A DNA stretch of 64,000 bases from Maricurvus nonylphenolicus. GTDB taxonomy: Bacteria > Pseudomonadota > Gammaproteobacteria > Pseudomonadales > Cellvibrionaceae. Under the pieces are notes generated by a model that worked only from the letters and a program-made list of their open reading frames with translations, ran no database searches and was not told the origin of the DNA. Shown here one piece after another: positions 9,455-17,697 of the stretch. Numbering within the stretch: the first letter of the stretch is position 1; each line of letters opens with the position of its first letter. Position numbers and translations under genes: made by a program. Location: positions 248,001-312,000 of the forward strand of contig NZ_AP031498.1 in the NCBI RefSeq assembly GCF_042854845.1, in the 5' to 3' direction.

Positions 9455-11806
9455 ATGACGATGAAGTTGACCCCTAAGCAGACGCTAGGCATGGGAGTAA
9501 TTATGGCAGTGGCACAGGTGTCGGAAGCGGCAGTCGATAATGATCAAATTGAGGCGCTAATTGCAGCCATGTCACTGGAAGAAAAAGCCCAGTTAACCTC
9601 CGGTGCAAACATGTGGGATACCAAACCCATTGATCGCCTCAACATTCCATCAATCAATATGGCCGATGGCCCCCACGGGCTCAGAAAGTCACTGACCGGG
9701 CAGTTTGGTAATGCCGAGCCTGCCACATGCTATCCGCCAGCAGTGACCCTGGCGTCAACCTGGAATACGGATCTGGCCTATAAGGTCGGCGGCGCTTTGG
9801 GGCGCGAAGCTCAAGTGCAGGATGTACAGATCCTGTTGGGGCCTGGAACCAATATCAAACGCTCTCCCCTGGGCGGCAGAAACTTTGAGTACTTCTCCGA
9901 AGACCCGGTTCTGTCTGGCCAATTCTCCACCGCCTACATTAAAGGTGTGCAAGAGCAGGGGGTAGGCGTTTCCTTAAAGCACTTTGCCGTTAATGATCAA
10001 GAACACGAGCGCATGACCATCAGTGCTGAAGTTAGCCCGCGCGCCCTGCATGAGATTTACTTAAGACCTTTTGAGATGGCGGTGAAGGAATCATCACCAA
10101 CATCGCTGATGAGCGCTTATAACAAGGTCAATGGCGTCTATGCTTCCAATAGTGAGTATTTGCTGAATGATGTCTTACGCAAAGATTGGGGCTTTGACGG
10201 TGTGGTAGTCACCGATTGGGGCGCGGTGGATGACCGTGTGCAGGGTATTCGTGCGCGTTTGCATCTACAGATGCCTGCCGATGGTGGTATTAACGATCGA
10301 AAGATTGTCGAGGCGGTAAAGAGCGGCCAATTGCAAGAAGATGCGCTGGATGATGTTGTACGCCATCTGTTGAAAGTGACACTCGAGCTTGATGAAAGCA
10401 GCGGTCGCTATAAGGAGTTCGATGCAGAGGCTCACCACGAGCTTGCCTATCGCGTTGCCTCCGAAGGTATTGTGCTGTTAAAAAATGCCAGCAATATCCT
10501 GCCCTTAACGTCGACTGATAACGTGGCTGTTGTGGGTAACTTTGCCAAAACACCTCGCTACCAGGGTGCGGGCAGTTCGCTGGTAACGCCAACCAAAGTT
10601 GAAAGTCTGATGGATCATCTGGATGCGGCTTTCGCCCCGGGTTATGACCTGATGGGAAGAACAACACCGGAGTTGATTAACGATGCCCGTGATGTGGCTA
10701 AATCCGCCGATAAGGTGGTGGTCGTGTTGGGTTTAACCTTTATGGAAGAGTCTGAAGGTTTTGACCGCGCTGGCTTTGGTATCGCCCCTGGGCATCAGCA
10801 ACTACTTGACGCGATGATTGAGGTGAATCCGAACGTCGTTGTGGTACTGCAAAATGGATCGCCGGTGGCTATGCCTTGGATTGATCAGGTTGACGGTGTA
10901 CTGGAGGCCTATCTTGGTGGTCAGGCCGGTGGCCGCGCGCTGGCTGATGTGCTGACCGGAAAAGTAAATCCGTCGGGTAAGTTGGCTGAAACCTTCCCCA
11001 AGCGTATCGAAGACAATCCTACCTATATCGCCTGGGCCGGAGAAGAGGGTAAAACCTATTACAATGAAGGCGTCTATGTGGGCTACCGCTATTATGACAA
11101 GAAGAAAATTGAGCCCCTGTTTCCCTTTGGCTATGGATTATCCTATAGCACCTTTGAGATCAGTGACTTAACACTCGATAAAAAGGCAATAACCGATACG
11201 GATTCTGTATCTGTAACCGTGAAAGTAAAAAACACCGGTGCAGTGGCAGGTAAGGAAGTTGTGCAGTTGTATATCAAAGATGAAGAGTCTTCTGTCACAC
11301 GTCCGGAACAGGAGTTAAAACACTTTGCCAAGGTTGAACTCAAGCCGGGGCAGGAAAAAGCGGTTTCGTTTACACTGACCAATAGGGATTTTGCATTCTA
11401 CAGTGCCAAACACGAGCAGTGGCTAACGGAAGCAGGTGACTTTACTGTGTTGGTGGGTAATTCGTCCCGTGGTCAATCGGTTAAAGAGAAAATTCGTATT
11501 ACCGATGCCAAAATACCAAAACAGCAATTTACCCGCTATTCGCTGGTAAAGGACATTCAGAAGCATCCGGTAGGCAAGCAAATTATTGCTGAAATGATTC
11601 AGAAGCTGGCAGGCAACGTGTTCGGCTCGGACAATCCGGCCAGCGCAGGACAGCCGCCAGAGATTGCTGAAGTACAGAAAATGAAAAAGGGCTTAACTAT
11701 GCAGGCACTTATTTTGGATATGCCGATTAAAAATGTTGTGCAGTTCTCCAAAGGCCAGGTCAGTGATGAGGACCTGGGGCGTATTTTGGCGATGCTTAAT
11801 CAATGA
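9455..11806 (+). CDS. Glycoside hydrolase family 3 (beta-glucosidase-like)
   Basis: 783 aa. The order is a short signal-like N-terminus, a GH3 barrel domain (about residues 30-310), a GH3 C-terminal sandwich (about 335-570) and a fibronectin-like domain (about 595-670), then a C-terminal tail of about 110 residues that GH3 enzymes often lack. VVTDWGA supplies the nucleophile D254, and ESEGFDR (about 432-438) supplies the acid/base region. KHFAVNDQE and GRNFEYFSEDP are conserved substrate-site segments. Just after the nucleophile the usual AGLDLEMP-like segment reads ARLHLQMP, which may alter the sugar site. It overlaps the first sulfatase by ATGA. It probably removes a terminal sugar from a sulfated glycoside in the periplasm; the substrate is unknown. 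Confidence 0.93.
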   Translation: MTMKLTPKQTLGMGVIMAVAQVSEAAVDNDQIEALIAAMSLEEKAQLTSGANMWDTKPIDRLNIPSINMADGPHGLRKSLTGQFGNAEPATCYPPAVTLASTWNTDLAYKVGGALGREAQVQDVQILLGPGTNIKRSPLGGRNFEYFSEDPVLSGQFSTAYIKGVQEQGVGVSLKHFAVNDQEHERMTISAEVSPRALHEIYLRPFEMAVKESSPTSLMSAYNKVNGVYASNSEYLLNDVLRKDWGFDGVVVTDWGAVDDRVQGIRARLHLQMPADGGINDRKIVEAVKSGQLQEDALDDVVRHLLKVTLELDESSGRYKEFDAEAHHELAYRVASEGIVLLKNASNILPLTSTDNVAVVGNFAKTPRYQGAGSSLVTPTKVESLMDHLDAAFAPGYDLMGRTTPELINDARDVAKSADKVVVVLGLTFMEESEGFDRAGFGIAPGHQQLLDAMIEVNPNVVVVLQNGSPVAMPWIDQVDGVLEAYLGGQAGGRALADVLTGKVNPSGKLAETFPKRIEDNPTYIAWAGEEGKTYYNEGVYVGYRYYDKKKIEPLFPFGYGLSYSTFEISDLTLDKKAITDTDSVSVTVKVKNTGAVAGKEVVQLYIKDEESSVTRPEQELKHFAKVELKPGQEKAVSFTLTNRDFAFYSAKHEQWLTEAGDFTVLVGNSSRGQSVKEKIRITDAKIPKQQFTRYSLVKDIQKHPVGKQIIAEMIQKLAGNVFGSDNPASAGQPPEIAEVQKMKKGLTMQALILDMPIKNVVQFSKGQVSDEDLGRILAMLNQ

Positions 11807-13224
11807 AAGCCATAAAGAGCATAATCCTTTTGCTAATAGCAGGCGCACAGTTTATCTGTGCGTTTGCTTTGGCTGAGGATAATATCCCAGATTCTGAACG
11901 GCCGAATATCGTTTTTATTTTGGCGGATGATCATCGTTGGGACTATTTAAGTGCAATGGGGCATCCGTTTATAGAAACCCCTAATATCGATCGCATTGCC
12001 GAAGAGGGGGTGCTGTTTGAGAATGCATTTGTTACCTCATCGCTCTGTAGCCCATCGCGGGCGAGTTATCTAACCGGGCAATATCCACAAAAGCACGGAG
12101 TGCAGAATAACTTTACGCCTTGGGACAATAACAATGTCACCTATTTCGAATATCTGAAACAGGCAGGTTACCACACGGCGTTTATTGGCAAGTGGCATAT
12201 GCCAGGTGCCATTCCAAAACTTCGCGGTATGGATCTGTTTGTGACCTTTGATCATATGGGCGGTCAAGGGGCTTATTACAATACACCCTACATAGTAAAT
12301 GGAAAGTCGCTGGCTGTGGGTGAGTCGCCCATGCCGGGTGCCGAAGTGAATGGTTATATTACCGATGATTTAACCAATTTTGCGGTGCAATATATTCAGG
12401 ATAATAAAGATAAACCCTTTGCCTTGTATCTGTCCCATAAGGCAGTGCATCTGTCGATGCAGCCAGACGAAGAGGCGAGCGGTAAATACGATAACGCCGA
12501 AGTGGTATTGCCCGACGAGGCTGATTCCTGGCTGGCACTTGCCGATGGCAATTTTAAACATTTCCTGTGGAGTTCTCTGGAAGAAAAAATAAAAGACTAC
12601 GCCGAGACGGCTGTAGCGATGGATCAGCAAATTGGTCGCGTCATGGATAAACTGGATGAATTGGGCCTGGCCGAAAATACAATCCTGATCTATGCCGCTG
12701 ACAATGGTTATATGTGGGGCGAGCATCGACTGATCGATAAGCGCTGGTCCTACGAGGAATCCATCAGGGTCCCTTTTGTGGTGCGATACCCAAAGGGTGT
12801 TGATGCGCCTGGTCGACGTTCCAAGGAAATGATTCTGAATTTGGATCTGGCCCCCACCCTGTTACAGCTGGCTGGAATAGCAGTGCCCAACCATATGCAG
12901 GGTAAGAGTTTGGCTCCCCTGTTACAGCAGCAGAGTTTTGAAGGCTCCTTGCGAGAATTCTGGGTATATACCTATTTTAAAGATTTTCCATATCCTGTGC
13001 CTGCTCAAACAGCGTTGCGAACTAATCGCTACAAGTTAATTGACTACGAGCGAGGCAAGCGAGACGAGCTGTTTGATTTACGCAGTGATCCCGCTGAGAA
13101 AAGAAATCTGATAGATGATCCAGAGATGCGTCAAGTCGAATTGCAAATGCGCCAAGCGTTGCAGCGATATTTGGCGGATATTCAACAATCCAGTAATGCA
13201 AAATTTGAAGAGGCCTCCCGGTAG
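11803..13224 (+). CDS. Sulfatase, formylglycine type (copy 1)
   Basis: 473 aa with an N-terminal signal peptide (about residues 1-24). FILADD supplies metal-binding acids, and C82 in LCSPSR is the cysteine converted to formylglycine. GKWHMPG, the Asp-Asn pair in YAADNGYMWGEH and the C-terminal domain (KLIDYERGKRDELFDL) follow the family pattern. It starts inside the GH3 stop (ATGA overlap), so the two are co-translated. It belongs to the S1 (alkaline-phosphatase-fold) sulfatases, which hydrolyse sulfate esters in the periplasm. The subfamily and sulfate position cannot be assigned by eye. Confidence 0.92.
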   Translation: MKAIKSIILLLIAGAQFICAFALAEDNIPDSERPNIVFILADDHRWDYLSAMGHPFIETPNIDRIAEEGVLFENAFVTSSLCSPSRASYLTGQYPQKHGVQNNFTPWDNNNVTYFEYLKQAGYHTAFIGKWHMPGAIPKLRGMDLFVTFDHMGGQGAYYNTPYIVNGKSLAVGESPMPGAEVNGYITDDLTNFAVQYIQDNKDKPFALYLSHKAVHLSMQPDEEASGKYDNAEVVLPDEADSWLALADGNFKHFLWSSLEEKIKDYAETAVAMDQQIGRVMDKLDELGLAENTILIYAADNGYMWGEHRLIDKRWSYEESIRVPFVVRYPKGVDAPGRRSKEMILNLDLAPTLLQLAGIAVPNHMQGKSLAPLLQQQSFEGSLREFWVYTYFKDFPYPVPAQTALRTNRYKLIDYERGKRDELFDLRSDPAEKRNLIDDPEMRQVELQMRQALQRYLADIQQSSNAKFEEASR

Positions 13225-13229
13225 CAGTT

Positions 13230-13787
13230 ATGGCTTTTGGTTTATCGTTTATTGCTGCTCCATGGCGGGCGGCTTGGAGCATTTTACTATTAAGCATCGT
13301 TATGATGCTTATTTACGATATGGCATTCTTTCTCCCCCTGGGCATTCGTAACCTTGCGGGTGTAACGCTGTTTATCTGCATTATGTGTGGGGCCGCTATT
13401 TCTTATGGTTGGGCCAGGGCGGCAGATGCAGGAACATTTAAGGCAATTAAAATAGGGCTGTTTATTCCGTTCTTGTGGCATCTGAAAGAAATCGTGATGG
13501 CCGGCAAGATCTTTGGCGTGGCCGAAGGCATATATGCCGGATTACAGGGTTTCTATTTAATCTATTATGCGCTCATGATCTTATCGATGGGCGCTGTTCA
13601 CCTTGTCTATGAGCTATATAGATGTTATCGAGGTAGCGGCACGCGATATATGTGTCTGGCCAGTAGCTATTTCCTAATGCCGATGCTCGGTGTGTGTTTT
13701 ATCGAGTGGCTGGTGTATCACGTGGCAGGGCTGGATCTGTTTATGTTCCAAGGCTACCTGCAAGGCTACCGTTATTTATTTATGTAA
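13230..13787 (+). CDS. Integral membrane protein of unknown function
   Basis: 185 aa and mostly hydrophobic, with about six predicted membrane helices joined by short loops. I do not recognise the family. It begins five bases after the sulfatase stop and ends about 130 bases before the TonB receptor, so it probably belongs to the GH3-sulfatase operon. It has no obvious catalytic motif. Charged or aromatic residues at helix ends (WHLKE, YELYRCYRG) are the only features of note. A transport or anchoring role for the locus is possible but unsupported. Confidence 0.7.
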   Translation: MAFGLSFIAAPWRAAWSILLLSIVMMLIYDMAFFLPLGIRNLAGVTLFICIMCGAAISYGWARAADAGTFKAIKIGLFIPFLWHLKEIVMAGKIFGVAEGIYAGLQGFYLIYYALMILSMGAVHLVYELYRCYRGSGTRYMCLASSYFLMPMLGVCFIEWLVYHVAGLDLFMFQGYLQGYRYLFM

Positions 13788-13914
13788 ATTTTCTACAACT
13801 ATATCTAGAGAGTTTAATAATCATCCATATGATTAAGTAATTTCTCCATTCGAAGGCAGGGTTATAACTGATACCGTACAAGCTCAATAAAATATAATTA
13901 AACTGGAGAGTGCG

Positions 13915-16155
13915 ATGAAAGCTTTTCAAAAGCGTGCGATGGCATTATCAATCGCCGCAATTGCTTGCGGTGCGACAACGAACGTATTTGCAGAATCAGA
14001 TAATGACTTTGCCATTGAAGAAATTATTGTAACCGCCCAGAAAAGGGCCGAGAGTGTACAGGATGTTGCGGCTGCTATTTCGGCGGTGGGTGGCTCCAAG
14101 CTCGATGAGATGGGCATTACTGATGCCGAATCATTGGTTCTGGCCGTTCCTGGTATGCATTTCTCACAATCGGGCTCTAATACGCGTATTACGGTGCGTG
14201 GTATTGGCTCGGAGCAGACCACGGTGACCGGTGACCCGGGTGTTGCCTTCCATATTGATGGTGTTTACCAAACCCGTGCCAGTGCCGGCTCCGCCTTATT
14301 CTACGATCTGGATCGTGTTGAGGTACTGCGTGGCCCACAGGGTACCCTCTATGGTCGTAATGCCACCGGTGGCTCTGTTAACCTGATTTCCAATCGCCCA
14401 ACCCAGGAATTTGAAGGTAATGTTGAAGTACAACTGGGTGATTACAATCATCAGCGCCTAAGAGGCGTTGTCAATGCGCCGCTGATTGATGACAAGCTGG
14501 CTATGCGTGTCAGTGCTCAGCAGGAAACCCGTGACGGTTACTATGAAAACCTGACGCCAGGTGCCGATGATCTGGAAGATCGCGATGCGTTAAACCTGCG
14601 TACCCAATTCTTGTACACCCCTACCGAAACACTCGATGTGTTGTTGAGTATGAATTATTCCAACGACAAAGGTGCGGGTAATGGTTCAAAGCCTTTGGGG
14701 GACTATCCCTCTCCGCCAGGGAATATTAACGCATTCTATGCAGGTGCTACCGAGAATCCAGATGATCCTTGGAAAGTCAGAACCAATGGCCAGGATAAAC
14801 GTGATAACAAACGCAAGGGAGCGTCGATTACGGTTGATTGGGATCTGGGCAATGTTGCATTGAAATCAATCAGTGCGTGGCAGGAAAATACGGTAGACAC
14901 CTTTGTTGATGCTGACTTTTCGGATGTTGAAATCATCAATGAAAATACGTTCCAGGAAAACACCCAGTACTCGCAAGAGCTGCAGCTGACCTCAGTTGAT
15001 GCCGGTGATTGGGAGTGGGTTGCGGGTCTGTACTGGTTGCAAGAAGAGAACGATGTAGATTATTGGCTTAACGATAATGGAACGGGGTTAAGTTCAATTC
15101 TGATTCCGGCTGGCCCCTTAGCGGGTTTGCCATTGTATTCAACAGTTGATGTGGGGTTAGACGACCCGGCGTACTTTGGTAATCGCAGTAATGTAAAAGG
15201 TAACTCTCTGGGTGCCTTTGGTCAGGTTTCGTATCACATCAATGAAGACGTGAAAGTCACAGGCGGATTACGTTACAGTAAAGACGAAAAAGAAGCATCG
15301 ATTTATCGTAAAGAGTTTGGTCCTGCACCTATCGCGCCTGCGTCGTCATTTAAGAAAAAGGATGACTGGAGCAGTGTTACCTGGAAGCTGGGTGTTGATT
15401 GGCAAGTGGCCGAAGACAGTTTGCTGTATGCGACAGTATCGACCGGCTTTAAATCCGGTGGCTTCCTGCAGATAGAAGATGCTGACTCCTACGATGAAGA
15501 AGAGGTTCTTGCCTGGGAGATCGGCTCGAAAAACCGTTTCTTCGATAACCGTTTACAAGCCAATATCAGTGCTTTCTACTATGAATATACTGATATGCAG
15601 CTTCGAACCATTGTTGGTACCGATAGTATTGTGACCAATGCCGGTGAAGCGGGTATTCAAGGTTTGGAAGTGGAGCTGCTGGCACGTCCGATGGAAGGTT
15701 TGCAGTTGAGTGCTGCGTTGGCCTGGACCGATGCTGAATTTGATGAGTATTTTGATGATGATCCCCATGATGGCTTAAACTCTTTGCTGGACTTGTCTGG
15801 TAATGATCTGGCCAGATCGCCTGATTACACCGCAAGTCTGAATGCCGCTTATACCTGGGATTTACCCTGGGGTAGTCTGACCTCCAGTGTTAACTATTAC
15901 TGGTCTGATGAGGTTTATTTCTCTGCCTACAACCGCAAAGATCGCGACTATCAGGATAGCTATCACAAAACCGACATTAACGTGACCTTTAACAGTCTCG
16001 ATGATGTCTGGTACGCAACCCTGTCGGTCCAGAATCTGGAGAATGCTGAGGTGGCAAGTAATATTAACCTGGATAATCCAACCCTCGGTGGTATTGACTA
16101 CGTTCAGTGGCAAGCACCGCAGACTGTTCGTGTCTCTCTAGGCTATAACTTCTAA
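13915..16155 (+). CDS. TonB-dependent receptor
   Basis: 746 aa. A signal peptide (residues 1-26) is followed by a TonB-box-like EEIIVTAQKR, a plug domain (VRGIGSEQTTVTGDPGVAFHIDGV ... LRGPQGTLYGRNATGG) and a 22-strand-type barrel that ends in the outer-membrane signature SLGYNF. The IIVTAQKR group is common in marine Gammaproteobacteria and Sphingomonads for carbohydrates, aromatics or steroids. There is no SusD partner. GGAGAG before ATG 13915 is a good RBS. A strong terminator follows at 16172. Its position between sulfatase genes indicates uptake of the locus substrate across the outer membrane. Confidence 0.93.
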   Translation: MKAFQKRAMALSIAAIACGATTNVFAESDNDFAIEEIIVTAQKRAESVQDVAAAISAVGGSKLDEMGITDAESLVLAVPGMHFSQSGSNTRITVRGIGSEQTTVTGDPGVAFHIDGVYQTRASAGSALFYDLDRVEVLRGPQGTLYGRNATGGSVNLISNRPTQEFEGNVEVQLGDYNHQRLRGVVNAPLIDDKLAMRVSAQQETRDGYYENLTPGADDLEDRDALNLRTQFLYTPTETLDVLLSMNYSNDKGAGNGSKPLGDYPSPPGNINAFYAGATENPDDPWKVRTNGQDKRDNKRKGASITVDWDLGNVALKSISAWQENTVDTFVDADFSDVEIINENTFQENTQYSQELQLTSVDAGDWEWVAGLYWLQEENDVDYWLNDNGTGLSSILIPAGPLAGLPLYSTVDVGLDDPAYFGNRSNVKGNSLGAFGQVSYHINEDVKVTGGLRYSKDEKEASIYRKEFGPAPIAPASSFKKKDDWSSVTWKLGVDWQVAEDSLLYATVSTGFKSGGFLQIEDADSYDEEEVLAWEIGSKNRFFDNRLQANISAFYYEYTDMQLRTIVGTDSIVTNAGEAGIQGLEVELLARPMEGLQLSAALAWTDAEFDEYFDDDPHDGLNSLLDLSGNDLARSPDYTASLNAAYTWDLPWGSLTSSVNYYWSDEVYFSAYNRKDRDYQDSYHKTDINVTFNSLDDVWYATLSVQNLENAEVASNINLDNPTLGGIDYVQWQAPQTVRVSLGYNF

Positions 16156-16171
16156 AGCCTCTTGCAGTACT

Positions 16172-16211
16172 GGCATACAGTGAATAGTCTGTTTCACTGT
16201 ATGCCTTTTTT
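16172..16211 (+). terminator. Rho-independent terminator after TonB receptor
   Basis: A 13-bp perfect stem (GGCATACAGTGAA at 16172-16184 with its complement at 16193-16205) is followed by six Ts. It lies 17 bases after the receptor stop and separates it from the next sulfatase. Confidence 0.92.
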
Positions 16212-16241
16212 GTTGTAACGTTTATGTTGGATTCCGCCTGT

Positions 16242-17696
16242 ATGTCTCTCAAGCGTTTATTTCGATCTCTCTTGCTACTTTCGGCATTGCTCCCTGTTGC
16301 GACTTTTGCACAGCAACCCAATATTGTGTTTATTTTTGCCGATGATTTGGGATACGGCGATATCGGTAGCTATGGTTCTACAGTGATCCGGACGCCGAAT
16401 ATCGATCGCATGGCTGCCGAGGGTGCACGATTCGATCAGTTTTATTCCGCCTCGCCTGTCTGCACGCCATCCCGTGCGGCCCTGTTAACCGGTCGCTATC
16501 CTATTCGCGATGGCATTCATGGCGTCTTTCATCCGGAGAGTTATCAGGGGTTAGATCCGCAGGAAGTCACCATTGCCGAAATGCTTAAAGACGCAGGTTA
16601 TGCAACGGGCATCGTTGGCAAGTGGCACCTTGGCCACCATGAAAAGTATATGCCCTGGAATCAGGGTTTTGATGAATTCTTTGGCGTGCCCTACAGCAAT
16701 GATATGGGCGGCCTCTATTATTTTCGCAATCAACAGGCGCATTTCGAAGATATTGACCAGCGCTATATGACCAAGACCTATACCGAAGAGGCGATCAAGT
16801 TTATTGATAAGCACCAGGCCGGTCCGTTCTTTTTATATCTCGCGCACAATATGCCCCATGTTCCGCTTTACGCATCACCGGAATTCGAAGGTAAATCGAA
16901 AGGCGGTTTGTACGGCGATGTGGTTGAAGAGTTGGACTGGAGTGTTGGACAAGTTTTGCAGCATTTGGAAAAACTCGGCATTGCCGAGAATACATTGGTC
17001 GTTTTTAGCAGTGACAACGGCCCCTGGCGCTTGATGGGCTCACGGGGAGGCTCCGCTGGTGGTCTTCGCGCTGGTAAGCAATACACATTCGAAGGTGGTA
17101 TGCGGGTGCCAACAGTAGCTTATTGGCCCGCGACGATTGCCCCAGGTACCGTGCCTGATGGTATGGCAACCATGATGGACTGGCTACCGACGTTTGCCCG
17201 TATGGGCAATGCCGAATTACCTAAAGATAGGGTGATTGATGGTAAGGATATTCTGGGCCTGTTAACCGGTGAAGGTGATCGGGCGGACCAGGAACTGTTT
17301 TATTATATGAACGGCGAGTTACGCGCTTACCGCAGTGGTGATTGGAAATTAAAACTGCCGTATCAGGGCATGGGTGGCTGGTTATCCTATTTTCATCCAG
17401 GCTTTGCCAAGGGGCACGAACTGCTGTTATTTAATCTTAAGGATGACCCGGCGGAACAGATCAATCTTGCTGGCAAAGAATCAGAAATCGTCGAGCAGAT
17501 GCTCGCTGCAATCGATACCTTTAAAAGTTCTCTCGGTGAGCTTCCTGATGCCAAAGTTACGGGCAAGAATATCGATAGAGGCCCTTATATCAAACTTTTG
17601 CTGACCATTATTGGCAAGTTGCTATTGGTAGGTTTAATTGCCGTCGCGGTTATCTGGCTGGGGCTGCGTTGGGCATGGAAACGAGTCAGAAAATAA
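16242..17696 (+). CDS. Membrane-anchored sulfatase, formylglycine type (copy 2)
   Basis: 484 aa from ATG 16242, chosen because it gives a clean signal peptide (MSLKRLFRSLLLLSALLPVA); the frame is open back to 16224. It has IVFIFADDLGYGDIGSYG, C74 in VCTPSR (formylglycine site), GKWHLGHH, NMPHVPL and SSDNGPW, all standard for arylsulfatase-A-like enzymes. A C-terminal helix (LLLTIIGKLLLVGLIAVAVI) followed by WKRVRK should tether it to the inner membrane facing the periplasm, which is unusual among sulfatases. The next sulfatase gene starts one base after its stop. Confidence 0.92.
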   Translation: MSLKRLFRSLLLLSALLPVATFAQQPNIVFIFADDLGYGDIGSYGSTVIRTPNIDRMAAEGARFDQFYSASPVCTPSRAALLTGRYPIRDGIHGVFHPESYQGLDPQEVTIAEMLKDAGYATGIVGKWHLGHHEKYMPWNQGFDEFFGVPYSNDMGGLYYFRNQQAHFEDIDQRYMTKTYTEEAIKFIDKHQAGPFFLYLAHNMPHVPLYASPEFEGKSKGGLYGDVVEELDWSVGQVLQHLEKLGIAENTLVVFSSDNGPWRLMGSRGGSAGGLRAGKQYTFEGGMRVPTVAYWPATIAPGTVPDGMATMMDWLPTFARMGNAELPKDRVIDGKDILGLLTGEGDRADQELFYYMNGELRAYRSGDWKLKLPYQGMGGWLSYFHPGFAKGHELLLFNLKDDPAEQINLAGKESEIVEQMLAAIDTFKSSLGELPDAKVTGKNIDRGPYIKLLLTIIGKLLLVGLIAVAVIWLGLRWAWKRVRK

Positions 17697-17697
17697 T

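Noticed and set aside
13795..13914. Riboswitch upstream of the TonB receptor
   Set aside because: AT-rich spacer with no conserved riboswitch core; probably only a promoter.
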